From Caulobacter flavus (GTDB taxonomy: Bacteria > Pseudomonadota > Alphaproteobacteria > Caulobacterales > Caulobacteraceae): a DNA stretch of 64,000 bases. Every line of letters starts with the position of its first letter. Positions within the stretch are counted from its first letter, which is position 1. The DNA is taken from assembly GCF_003722335.1 (NCBI RefSeq), contig NZ_CP026100.1, positions 3,198,001 through 3,262,000 on the forward strand, read 5' to 3'. The translations under genes were made by a program, and so were the position numbers. Below are positions 43,394-53,307 of the stretch, piece by piece. Below the pieces are notes generated by a model. The model was not told the DNA's origin and ran no database searches. It saw only the letters and a program-made list of their open reading frames with translations.

Positions 43394-44707
43394 ATGGCAG
43401 CGCCCAAGAACCCCGAGCGGTTCGGCATACTGGCGATCGAGCCCGGCGTGCGCGCCGGCCACATGTGGACCGCTCTCTACGCCGCCTTCGTCAACATCGG
43501 CCTGGCCACGACGGTCGCGGTGATGACGCCCTACGTGCTCAGCGCCAATCTGGGCGTGCCGCTCGACCGCCAGGGCTCGGTGCTAGGTGTCCTGAACCTC
43601 GTCAACGAGGTCGCGCTGCTGTTCGTGTTCGGCCTGGCCGGAGCCCTGGCCGACCGGGTGGGGCGCCGCGCCGTCTACGCCATCGGCTTCCTGGCCACGG
43701 CCGCCGGCTATCTGCTGTTCCCGCTGGCCACCAGCATCTGGGACCTGTCGCTCTACAAGGTGGTCTACGCCATCGGCATCGGCGCCACCACCGGCATGCT
43801 GTCGACCATCCTGGCCGACTACGTGAAGGCCCGCGACCGGGGCAAGATCGTCGCCCTGTCGGGCATCCTCAACGGCCTGGGCGTGGTGGTGCTGGCCCTG
43901 GCCATCGGCAAGCTGCCGGCGGTGTTCGTCGGCCAGGGCATGGACGAGAAGACCGCCGGCCAGGCCGCGCTCGCCATCGCCGCGGTCCTTTGCGTGATCT
44001 CGGCGGCGGTGATGTGGCTGGGCCTTAAGCCGGGCGTGGCGACGCGCTCGGTGGAGCGAGTCAAGCTGTCGACCCAGCTGGGCGTCGGCGTCGCGGCCGC
44101 CAAGTCCAATCCGCGCATCGTGCTGGCCTACGCCTCGGCCTTCGTGGCGCGCGGCGACCTGGCCATCGTCGGCGCCTACGCCATCGCCTGGGGCAAGAAG
44201 GCGGCGCTGGAGAACGGCGCCTCGCTGGCCGACGCCCTCGACCAGGGACGGATCCCGTTCATCGTCGCCCAGTCGGCGGCGCTGCTGTGGCCGGTGGTCA
44301 TCGCGCTGATGATCGACAAGGCCCATCGCCTGACGGCCCTGGCGGCCTGCATGCTGCTGGGCGCGGTCGGCTATCTGGCGACGATGTTCATCGACGATCC
44401 GCTGAGCAAGGCGGCCATGCCGCTGTTCGTGCTGCTGGGCGTGGGCCAGATCAGCGCCTTCATCGGCTCCCAGTCCCTGATCGGCAAGGAAGCGCCGGAA
44501 GAGGGCAGGGGCGCGGTCATCGGCTTCTTCAACCTGTGCGGCGCCTTCGGCATCCTGGTGCTGGGCACCCTGGGCGGGGTCCTGTTCGACGTGATCGGCC
44601 CGGCCTCGCCCTTCGTGCTGGTCGGCATCCTCAACGCCGCCGTCGGCTTCGGCTGCATCGTCCTTCGGCTCAAGGAAGCCAGGTCTCCGGTGGCGCAGGA
44701 GGCCTAG
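43394..44707 (+). CDS. MFS transporter of the catabolic cluster
   Basis: A 437-residue inner-membrane protein with about twelve helices and GGAG before its ATG. MFS signatures are AGALADRVGRRAVYAIGF after helix 2 and YAIGIGATTGMLSTILADYV in helix 4. The second half has WPVVIALMIDKAHRLTALA. It has no exporter-type motif C, so import of a small metabolite is more likely than drug efflux, though this is inference. The substrate is presumably the compound taken up by the receptor encoded upstream. Its stop codon overlaps that of the convergent Ku gene. Confidence 0.85.
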   Translation: MAAPKNPERFGILAIEPGVRAGHMWTALYAAFVNIGLATTVAVMTPYVLSANLGVPLDRQGSVLGVLNLVNEVALLFVFGLAGALADRVGRRAVYAIGFLATAAGYLLFPLATSIWDLSLYKVVYAIGIGATTGMLSTILADYVKARDRGKIVALSGILNGLGVVVLALAIGKLPAVFVGQGMDEKTAGQAALAIAAVLCVISAAVMWLGLKPGVATRSVERVKLSTQLGVGVAAAKSNPRIVLAYASAFVARGDLAIVGAYAIAWGKKAALENGASLADALDQGRIPFIVAQSAALLWPVVIALMIDKAHRLTALAACMLLGAVGYLATMFIDDPLSKAAMPLFVLLGVGQISAFIGSQSLIGKEAPEEGRGAVIGFFNLCGAFGILVLGTLGGVLFDVIGPASPFVLVGILNAAVGFGCIVLRLKEARSPVAQEA

Positions 44708-45555
44708 GAAGCCTTCTTCGTCCTGGCGGAGGCGGTCTTCTTCGCGGCCGCCTTCCGCGCGGGCGCTTTCGCGGCTGGGGCCTTGCCGCCCAGGCTCTTG
44801 CGCAGGGCCTCCATCAGGTCGACGACGTTGGTGTCCTCGGGCGGGGCGGCGGCGACCTTGGTCTTGCCGCCCTTCTCCTTGCGCTTGATCAGCTCGCGCA
44901 GGGCTTCTTCGTAGCGGTCCTTGAAGTCCTTGGGCTCGAACGGGCCGTCCTGCTGCTCGATGATCTTGCGGGCGATGGCGATCATCGCCGGATCGGCCTT
45001 CTTGGCTGGGATGTCGTCGAACAGGTCGGCCGGGTCGCGGACCTCGTCGTACGACCGCAGCGAATAGGCCACCAGCCCCTTGCCGCGCGGCTCGATGGCC
45101 AGCAGCCGCTCGCGCGTATGCATGACCACCCGGCCCAGCGCGATGCGCTTGGCGCCGGCCATGGCGTCGCGGATCACCGAATAGGCCTCGACCGCCAGCT
45201 TGCCGTCGGGGACCAGGAAGTAGGGATTGTCCCAGTAGAGGCGGTCGATGTCGGCCACGTCGACGAAGCGCTCGATGTCGATGGTGCGGGTGCTCTCCAG
45301 CCGCACGCTGTCGATCTCCTCGGGCGTGACGATGACGTAGCGGTCCTTCTCGACCTCGTAGCCCTTCACCAGGTCCGAACGCTCCACCGGCCCCAGATCC
45401 GGGTCGGTCGCCACCATGCGGATGCGATTGTGGGTCTTGGGGTGCAGCAGGTTGAAGCGCACCTCGCCGCCGGGATTGGTGGCGGTGTAGAGCGCCACCG
45501 GGCAGGTGACGAGCGAGAGCCGCAAATGGCCCTGCCAGGTGGGACGCGGGGCCAT
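44704..45555 (-). CDS. ku: Non-homologous end joining protein Ku
   Basis: A 283-residue bacterial Ku, which forms a homodimeric ring on DNA double-strand ends. The core matches the family: RPTWQGHLRLSLVTCPVALY, VEKDRYVIVTPEEID, DIERFVDVADIDRLYWDNPYF, GRVVMHTRERLLAIEP, and DRYEEALRELIKRKEKG. The C-terminal tail is Lys/Ala-rich (APAAKAPARKAAAKKTASAR), like the extended basic tails of other Ku proteins that add DNA affinity. No ligase D gene is in the window. It sits 13 bp after otsA on the same strand, an unusual coupling of DNA repair with trehalose synthesis that suggests a stress-survival role. Confidence 0.95.
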   Translation of the reverse strand: MAPRPTWQGHLRLSLVTCPVALYTATNPGGEVRFNLLHPKTHNRIRMVATDPDLGPVERSDLVKGYEVEKDRYVIVTPEEIDSVRLESTRTIDIERFVDVADIDRLYWDNPYFLVPDGKLAVEAYSVIRDAMAGAKRIALGRVVMHTRERLLAIEPRGKGLVAYSLRSYDEVRDPADLFDDIPAKKADPAMIAIARKIIEQQDGPFEPKDFKDRYEEALRELIKRKEKGGKTKVAAAPPEDTNVVDLMEALRKSLGGKAPAAKAPARKAAAKKTASARTKKAS

Positions 45556-45568
45556 CTGCGTGTCGCTC

Positions 45569-47022
<1,454 letters not shown>

Positions 47023-47026
<4 letters not shown>

Positions 47027-47802
47027 CGGGTCACCTCTCGAGTTACCGCGTCGAGCCAGGCGTGAACGGCCTCGGGACCGTCCAGGCGATAGCTCGCGGC
47101 CGTCGGCCGTTCGGGTCCGACCAGCACGCCGTAACCGCCCAGGCGGCGGGCGGCCTCGAAGCCGTCCTCATCGGTCAGGTCGTCGCCGACGAAGATCGGC
47201 AGCGCGCCGTCGAAGGCGGGTTCGCGCAGCAGGGCGGCGACGGACGAACCCTTATCCTGTCCGGGCGTGCGCAGTTCGGCGACCATGTCGCCCAGTTGCA
47301 GCACCAGGCCCGTCTGGCGCTTCAGGCGCTCGGCGGCCTCGATCACCGCGTCGGCGGCCGACGGGGTGTTGCGATAGTGCAGGCCGACGCTGAGGTGCTT
47401 GTCCTCGAAGATCAGGCCGCGATCGCAAGCGGCCAGGTCGGCCAGCACGTCGCGCGCCTCGGCCAGGCCTTCGTGCGGCTGGGCGCGGAACACGCCCTCG
47501 GGGGTGCGGCGCTCCAGGCCGTGCACGCCGGCCATGTAGGCCAGGCTGCCTTCGCCCAGGATGCGCGAGAGATCGTCCAGCGAGCGGCCGCTGATCACGG
47601 CCACGCGGTCGTCGAAAGCTTCGCGCAGGCGCGCGATCAACGCCGCGCGCGCGGCGTCCGGGCCCACGTCCTCGGGACGCGGCATGATCGGCGCGAGGGT
47701 TCCGTCGAGGTCGAGGAACAGCGCGCAGTTGGCAGGAATACTGGTGGGCGGCGGCGGAAGATCCGACGACGCAAGCCGAGCGGCAGACCCGTACGTGGTC
47801 AT
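47023..47802 (-). CDS. otsB: Trehalose-6-phosphate phosphatase OtsB
   Basis: A 259-residue HAD-superfamily phosphatase that converts trehalose-6-phosphate to trehalose. HAD motif I is FLDLDGTLAP, with nucleophile Asp31 and Asp33. Motif II is VISGRS, and motif IV is IFVGDDLTDEDGFEAA. The cap domain carries VHGLERRTPEG. The usual end follows. It is the first gene of otsB-otsA-ku. The upstream gap of about 130 bp to the GH15 gene contains two inverted repeats but no obvious promoter. Confidence 0.95.
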
Positions 47803-47864
47803 GCAGTTTGGCCCCTTTCACTATGGAACTCAGCCGCCAAGAACGCCCCGAGGCCGGGTTCGAT

Positions 47865-47912
47865 CCCCCCGACGCGGCGGTCGGGGGGTCACGTTTGACT
47901 GACCAAAACGTG
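47865..47912. repeat. Paired inverted repeats between GH15 and otsB
   Basis: CCCCCCGAC (47865-47873) pairs perfectly with GTCGGGGGG (47880-47888). Directly after it, CACGTTT (47890-47896) pairs with AAACGTG (47906-47912). The first hairpin would end the GH15 transcript, which stops at 47936; the second is of unknown role. Confidence 0.5.
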
Positions 47913-47935
47913 AGGCCTTGGGGGTTGACCTAGCT

Positions 47936-49732
47936 TCAGCGTACCGAAGTCCAGGGCCGGCTGAGCAGCGCCGCGCAGTTGATCAGACCTACCAACGAAT
48001 AGGTCTGCGGGTAGTTGCCCCACAGCTCGCCGTCCTCGAAACCGATGTCCTCCGACAGCAGCCCGGCAGAGGTGCGGCGGTCGAGCATTTCCTGGAACAG
48101 GGCGCGGGCTTCCTCGACCCGGCCTTCCAGGTAGAGCGCCTCCACCAGCCAGAAGGTGCAGATGTTGAAGGCCGTCTGAGGCGTGCCGAAATCGTCGGGC
48201 AGGGCGTAGCGCAGCAGATAGGATCCCTTGCGCAGGCCCGCCTCGATGGCCGCCACCGTGGCCTTGTTGCGCGGATCGTCGGCGGCGATGAACCGCAGGT
48301 CGACGAGCTGCAGCAGGCTGGCGTCCAGCTCCTCGCCGCCGAAGGTGGCGGCGAACCGGCCCAGGGTCTCGTTCCAGGCGTGGGTGTCGATGGCCTCGCG
48401 CACCTTGGCCGCGCGGTCGTTCCAGAACTTGGCGCGATCGGCCAGGCCCAGCTTCTCGGCGACGTTGCCCAGCCGGTCGCAGGCCGCCCAGCACATCACC
48501 GACGAATAGGTGTGCACATTGGCCCGGCCGCGGAACTCCCACAGGCTGGCGTCCGGCTGGTCGTGCAGCTGAAAGGCCCGCTCGCCGACCGGCTCCAGGG
48601 CCTTGAAGTCGTCGACGGTCGCCGGCCGCAGCAGGCGCTCGTCGAAGAAGGCCTGGGTCGAGGACAGGATGATCTGGCCGTAGACGTCGTGCTGCTGGTG
48701 CTCGAAGGCCTGGTTGCCGATCCGCACCGGCCCCATGCCGCGATAGCCCGGCAGGTCGGGGGCGAAGCGCTCGACCAGGGCCGGCTCGTAGCCGACGCCG
48801 AACAGCGGCTGGATGTGGCCGCCGCCCGCCCGGTCGACGATGTTGCGCAGGTAGGAGAGGTAGTTCTCCAGGATGTCGGCCGCGCCCAGACGGTTCAGGG
48901 CCTGGACCACGTAGTAGGCGTCGCGCAGCCAGCAGTAGCGATAGTCCCAGTTGCGGCCGCTGTTGGCGTGCTCGGGGATCGAGGTGGTCATGGCCGCCAC
49001 GATCGCCCCGGTCTCCTCGTGCATGCAGAGCTTGAGGGTGATGGCCGCACGGATCACCGCCGACTGCCAGTCCAGCGGCACGGCCAGACCCCGCACCCAG
49101 TTCAGCCAATAGTCCTCGGTCTGCTGCAGCATCCGCGCGCAGGTGGCCCCGACATCGGCGTCGAAGCCCTCGTCCGCGCCCAGGAACATCGCCAGGGTCC
49201 GCTCCACCCGGAAGGTGCGTTCCTCCAGGATGTGCGAGACCGGGCAGTCGGTGGTCAGGCGCACCGTCATGTCCGAGCACAGGTAGCGGATGTGGTTGGA
49301 GCCGTTGGTGTGCTCGGCCAGGCGGCCGCCCCAGTTGGCGGTCGGTCGCAGGCGGATCGTGGCGCGGCAGACGCCGCTGATGGGGCGCACCAGGCGGATG
49401 AAAGCGGTGGGGCGATAGATGCGGCCGAACTGCTGGAAGCGCGGCGCGAAGTCGATGATCTCCAGGCTCGCGCCGTCGGCGTCGGTGACCACCGTGCGCA
49501 GGATCGGGGTGTTGCGCAGATAGGCCTGCTCGATCTTCACCGCCCCGTCGACGACCACGTCCCACAGGCCCTTGCCGCCCTCGAACGGCGGCTCCAGGCC
49601 GCCGAGCAGGGTGCTGAACACCGGGTCGGAGTCGATGCGGGGCATGCAGCCCCACACGAAGCGGCCGTCGCGGTCGATGAGGGCGCTGACCGAGCAGTTG
49701 CCGATCGGAAACAAGTCGAGGTTCTGGGGCAT
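47936..49732 (-). CDS. Glycoside hydrolase family 15 (glucoamylase/trehalase-like)
   Basis: 598 residues from the ATG at 49732. The N-terminal beta-sandwich begins PIGNCSVSALIDRDGRFVWGC, as in bacterial GH15 proteins. The (alpha/alpha)6 catalytic barrel has SGRNWDYRYCWLRDAYYVV, whose Arg-Asp pair binds the substrate. It ends with GLLSEDIGFEDGELWGNYPQ, which contains the catalytic Glu region and the usual GN-PQ-S pattern. Family members are glucoamylases or acid trehalases. No signal peptide is present, so it is cytoplasmic. Between a debranching-type enzyme and otsBA it could either mobilise alpha-glucan to feed trehalose synthesis or degrade trehalose; sequence alone cannot decide. Confidence 0.9.
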   Translation of the reverse strand: MPQNLDLFPIGNCSVSALIDRDGRFVWGCMPRIDSDPVFSTLLGGLEPPFEGGKGLWDVVVDGAVKIEQAYLRNTPILRTVVTDADGASLEIIDFAPRFQQFGRIYRPTAFIRLVRPISGVCRATIRLRPTANWGGRLAEHTNGSNHIRYLCSDMTVRLTTDCPVSHILEERTFRVERTLAMFLGADEGFDADVGATCARMLQQTEDYWLNWVRGLAVPLDWQSAVIRAAITLKLCMHEETGAIVAAMTTSIPEHANSGRNWDYRYCWLRDAYYVVQALNRLGAADILENYLSYLRNIVDRAGGGHIQPLFGVGYEPALVERFAPDLPGYRGMGPVRIGNQAFEHQQHDVYGQIILSSTQAFFDERLLRPATVDDFKALEPVGERAFQLHDQPDASLWEFRGRANVHTYSSVMCWAACDRLGNVAEKLGLADRAKFWNDRAAKVREAIDTHAWNETLGRFAATFGGEELDASLLQLVDLRFIAADDPRNKATVAAIEAGLRKGSYLLRYALPDDFGTPQTAFNICTFWLVEALYLEGRVEEARALFQEMLDRRTSAGLLSEDIGFEDGELWGNYPQTYSLVGLINCAALLSRPWTSVR

Positions 49733-49761
49733 GGTCTTTGTTCTTCTTGGAATTTTCGGGA

Positions 49762-51915
49762 TCAGCAGCGTGTCAGGATCGGCACCGTCGAGCGTCGTCC
49801 GCCCTGAACGGTGACGTGCCGGCCGACATGCTCGAAGGCGAGGTCGGTCAGGCGGTCGCCGACGCCCAGGTTCTCGATCGACAGGCTGTCGATGCCGATC
49901 GGCAGGCGGGGCTCCTGGATGCGGATCTCGCCGGCCCAGCCGTCGACGGTGATGCCGAGGCACGCCTGCAGCATCATGAACGCCGAGCCCGCGGCCCAGG
50001 CCTGGGGCAGGCAGGCCACGGGATAGGCCACCGGCGGCTCGCCGGGCTGGCGGGGGAAGCCGCAGAACAGCTCCGGCAGCCGCATCTCGTAGTGGGCGGC
50101 GGTCTCGAACAGGCCCGAGGTCATGCGCACCACCCCGTCGCGATGGCCGTAGCGGGCCAGACCCATGGCGCAGATGGCCGTGTCGTGCGGCCAGACCGAG
50201 CCGTTGTGATAGCTCATCGGATTGAAGCGCGGTTCGCCCTCGGCCAGGGTCCGCACTCCGAAGCCGTTGTTGAACGCCGCCGACAGCAGGGTGTCGGCCA
50301 CCTTGGCCGCGCGCTCGGGCGAGGGCAGGCCGCAGAACAGCAGGTGCCCCGGATTGGAGCCGCGCACGCGGCAAGGCTTGCCATGACCGTCGACGGCCAT
50401 GGCGTAGAAGCCCTTGTCCTCCATCCAGAACCGTTCCTCGACCATGGTCCGCAGATGCTCGGCCTTGGCCGCCCAGCGCTCGGCGTCGGCGGTCTCGCCC
50501 CGGCGGCGGGCCAGGTCGGCCATGCCCTTGAAGGCGGCGAAGGCGTAGCCCTGCACCTCGACCACGGCGATCGGCCCCTCGGGGAACTTGCCGTCGGCGT
50601 GGAAGACGCTGTCCTCGCTGTCCTTCCAGTTCTGGTTGGACAGGCCCGTGTCGGCGCCGCGGGCGTAGTCGATCAGGCCGTCGCCGTCGCTGTCGCCGAA
50701 CTGCTCGATCCAGGCCACGGCCGCGCGCAGGGCGTCCCAAAGCCCGTCGATGAAGGCCAGGTCTCCGGTCCGCTCGGCATAGGCGCAGGCCAGGGCCACG
50801 AACAGCGGCGTGGTGTCGACCCCGCCGTAGTAGCGGCCGAAGGGCAGCTCGCCCAGGCGGGTCATCTCGCCCTTGCGGGTCTCGTGCATGATCTTGCCGG
50901 GGGCGCTGTCGCGGAAGGCGCTGACCTCTTCGGCCTGGTGTTCGGCGAGGTAGCCCAGCACGCCCTTGGCCAGCCGAGGCTCGATCCACAGCACCTGCCA
51001 GGCGGTGATGATCGCGTCCCGCCCGAACGGCGTCGAGAACCAGGGGATGCCGGCATAGGGGTAGGGGCCGGTCTCGAACTCGGTGGTCAGCAAGGCCAGG
51101 TCCGCCCGCGACTTCTCCAGCCAGTCGTTGAACAGGCGGCCCGAACTCTTCAGCCGCGCCCCGCGCCGGCGGCGGCCGCGCATGTCGATGCGGGCCCGGG
51201 CGGCGGCCGCCCGCCAGCGCTCGCGGGTCGGCGGATGGTCGGGGACCGGCCCCACCTCCAGATAGAGGTCGAAATGGGTCTCCGGCGTCAGCATGAACAT
51301 GAATTCGGCGCGCTGCGGGGTCAGCCGGCCGGGCGGTTCGGAGAAGGCGATGACGCTGTCGCGGCGCAGCTCGTCCAGGCCCTGGTAGGCGAAGTGCACC
51401 GAGCGGCCGTTCAGCTCGGCCGGCAGCACCCGGCCCCTTGCCTTGCGCTTGGAGCCGCGCACCTCGAACATGTCGTGGAAGTCGGCGTCGTACTCCAGGG
51501 CCACCGGCAGGATGACCATGTCGCGGCTGTAGTTCACGAACCGCAGGCGCTCGTACAGCCGCTCGGCCCACAGGAACCGCTTGCGCTCGATGTGGATCGC
51601 TCCATGTGGCGCAGAAGCGCCTCCAAGCGACGGCAGGGTCTGGTTGGTCGAGTGCGAGGTGAAGAAGACGTTGTCCTGCGAGACGCTGGCGCTGAGCAGG
51701 TCAGGCGGCCGGCCGCCGATCAGCAGGCGCAGGCGCGACAGCAGGCGGGTGTCGTCGTGGAACAGGCCGTCGGCGGCGCCCAGCACGTCGCCGAAGGCGT
51801 CGGCCACCAGGAAGGTGTCGCGGTCCTTCAGGGCGAACAGCCGGTAAGGCACGCGCGGTTCGCCGGTCTCGCCATGTTCGCCGGCGGTCAGCGGAGTCGG
51901 CGCCAGGTCGTCCAT
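49762..51915 (-). CDS. Amylo-alpha-1,6-glucosidase / glycogen-debranching-like protein
   Basis: A 717-residue cytoplasmic protein. The N-terminal beta-rich domain (YRLFALKDRDTFLVADAFGDV, LFHDDTRLLSRLRLLIGG) is of the GDE-N type. The catalytic (alpha/alpha)6 domain has PYAGIPWFSTPFGRDAIITA, WIDQ-like VAWIEQFGDSDGDGLIDY, NQNWKDSEDSVFHADG and SVWPHDTAICAMGLARYG. These are hallmarks of bacterial proteins annotated as amylo-alpha-1,6-glucosidases. It is expected to act on alpha-1,6 branches or related alpha-glucosides. GAGG upstream supports the ATG at 51915. It lies between the GT4 and GH15 genes in one transcriptional run. Confidence 0.88.
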   Translation of the reverse strand: MDDLAPTPLTAGEHGETGEPRVPYRLFALKDRDTFLVADAFGDVLGAADGLFHDDTRLLSRLRLLIGGRPPDLLSASVSQDNVFFTSHSTNQTLPSLGGASAPHGAIHIERKRFLWAERLYERLRFVNYSRDMVILPVALEYDADFHDMFEVRGSKRKARGRVLPAELNGRSVHFAYQGLDELRRDSVIAFSEPPGRLTPQRAEFMFMLTPETHFDLYLEVGPVPDHPPTRERWRAAAARARIDMRGRRRRGARLKSSGRLFNDWLEKSRADLALLTTEFETGPYPYAGIPWFSTPFGRDAIITAWQVLWIEPRLAKGVLGYLAEHQAEEVSAFRDSAPGKIMHETRKGEMTRLGELPFGRYYGGVDTTPLFVALACAYAERTGDLAFIDGLWDALRAAVAWIEQFGDSDGDGLIDYARGADTGLSNQNWKDSEDSVFHADGKFPEGPIAVVEVQGYAFAAFKGMADLARRRGETADAERWAAKAEHLRTMVEERFWMEDKGFYAMAVDGHGKPCRVRGSNPGHLLFCGLPSPERAAKVADTLLSAAFNNGFGVRTLAEGEPRFNPMSYHNGSVWPHDTAICAMGLARYGHRDGVVRMTSGLFETAAHYEMRLPELFCGFPRQPGEPPVAYPVACLPQAWAAGSAFMMLQACLGITVDGWAGEIRIQEPRLPIGIDSLSIENLGVGDRLTDLAFEHVGRHVTVQGGRRSTVPILTRC

Positions 51916-52042
51916 TTGGATGCCCCTCGTCTAAACGCGATCAGCGGCCGCGCCAGGGGAGGCGCGGTCGCTGAACTTGAAAGCTACAATGCGGCCTCAA
52001 CCCGGCGGGCGCGGGCCGCCTTTAAGGTCATGCGCCCGATCC

Positions 52043-53107
52043 TTAGGCGCTTTGGGCCAGGGTCAGGCGCGGCGGCCGGGCCGCCTCGTCCAGGCGCGCA
52101 TAGAGGTCCTCGTATCGGCGGGCCATGGCGTGGGCCGAGAACCGGATCTCGAAACGCTCCCGCACGGCCTGGCGGGACAGGTCCGGCAGTCGGCGCAGGG
52201 CCTCCACCGCCTCGTCCTCGTCGTCGACGATGAAGCCGGTGACGCCTTCCTCGATCACCTCGGGGACCGAGCCCCACTGGTAGGCGATCACCGGTGTGCC
52301 GCAGGCCATGGCCTCGATCATCACCAGCCCGAACGGTTCGGGCCAGGCGATGGGGAAGAGCAGGGCGTCGGCGCCGCCCAGGAAGGCCGACTTCTCGGCG
52401 TCGCCGATCTCGCCGACGAACTCGACCAGCGGATGGTCCAGCAGCGGCTCGACGACGGTGTGGAAGTATTCCCGGTCGGCGGCGTCGACCTTGGCGGCGA
52501 TCTTCAGGCGGCGGCCCATGCGCTTGGCGATGGCGATCGCCCGCTCGGGCCCCTTCTCGGGCGAGATCCGCCCCAGGAAAGCCAGGTAACCCTCTGATTT
52601 CGGGTGGTATTCGTAGATCCCGGCGCACATGCCGTGCAGCACCGTGCCGGCCCAGTTTGCGAAAGGCAGCGGCGCGCGCTGGCTGTCGGAGATCGACACC
52701 AGCGGGAACTGCGGCCAGCGCCGGTAGACGCCGGGCAGATCCTTCAGGTCCAGCCGCCCGTGCAGGGTGGTCAGGGTCTTCTCCGCCATGTCCTCGAACA
52801 GGGGGAAGTGGATCATGTCGGTATGGAAGTGGATGACGTCGAACTCGTCGGCGCGACGGCGGACCTCGGCCAGCATGGCGATGTGGGCGGCGAGGTCGGA
52901 TTTCAGCGGGGCGGGGTCCAGGCGGATGGCCTGGTCGCGGACGACCACGAGGTCGGCCTTGGTCTTTGCTTCGGCGGAGGCGAACAGGGTGACTTCGTGG
53001 CCGAGGTCGACAAGCGCGTCCGTCAGGTGCGCGACCACCCTTTCGGTGCCCCCGTAAAGCCGCGGCGGCACGGCTTCGTACAGGGGCGGAACCTGGGCGA
53101 TTCTCAT
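52043..53107 (-). CDS. GT4-family glycosyltransferase
   Basis: 354 residues from the ATG at 53107 (MRIAQVPPLYEAVPP). The longer open frame upstream is not family-like. It has the GT-B fold. The acceptor domain starts with LYGGTERVVAHLTDALVDLG, and the donor domain has FLGRISPEKGPERAI, where the Lys binds the nucleotide sugar. AWPEPFGLVMIEAMACGTPV is the E-x7-E motif of retaining GT4 enzymes. Substrates are unknown. It heads the GT4-debranching-GH15-otsB-otsA-ku series, and a sucrose- or glucan-synthase-like role is possible. It is divergent from the L,D-transpeptidase gene across about 200 bp. Confidence 0.88.
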   Translation of the reverse strand: MRIAQVPPLYEAVPPRLYGGTERVVAHLTDALVDLGHEVTLFASAEAKTKADLVVVRDQAIRLDPAPLKSDLAAHIAMLAEVRRRADEFDVIHFHTDMIHFPLFEDMAEKTLTTLHGRLDLKDLPGVYRRWPQFPLVSISDSQRAPLPFANWAGTVLHGMCAGIYEYHPKSEGYLAFLGRISPEKGPERAIAIAKRMGRRLKIAAKVDAADREYFHTVVEPLLDHPLVEFVGEIGDAEKSAFLGGADALLFPIAWPEPFGLVMIEAMACGTPVIAYQWGSVPEVIEEGVTGFIVDDEDEAVEALRRLPDLSRQAVRERFEIRFSAHAMARRYEDLYARLDEAARPPRLTLAQSA

Positions 53108-53163
53108 CTTTGCTGTCCTGACAAGGACGATTGTGGCGCAAAGGCGCCGTCGTCGAACTGCAA

Positions 53164-53188
53164 ACCGCGAGTGTGGCGTTAAGGTTCC
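53164..53188 (-). promoter_or_regulatory. Weak candidate stress-sigma (GGAAC) promoter for the GT4 operon
   Basis: Read on the minus strand, GGAAC (53188-53184) is followed after 16 bases by CGGT(T). The general-stress ECF sigma of alphaproteobacteria prefers GGAAC-N16/17-CGTT, so the -35 is exact and the -10 is imperfect. It lies about 57-80 bases before the GT4 start. The rest of 53108-53307 shows no clear feature. Confidence 0.25.
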
Positions 53189-53307
53189 GCAACGTGAGAA
53201 AGAACCAAAACGCGACCTTGGCCGTTGGACTTTCACGATCCTCGCGTTGACGACCCCGACGCGGAATTGCCATTTGGAAGCGCGCGGAGGGGCCGCGCGC
53301 AACGTGC

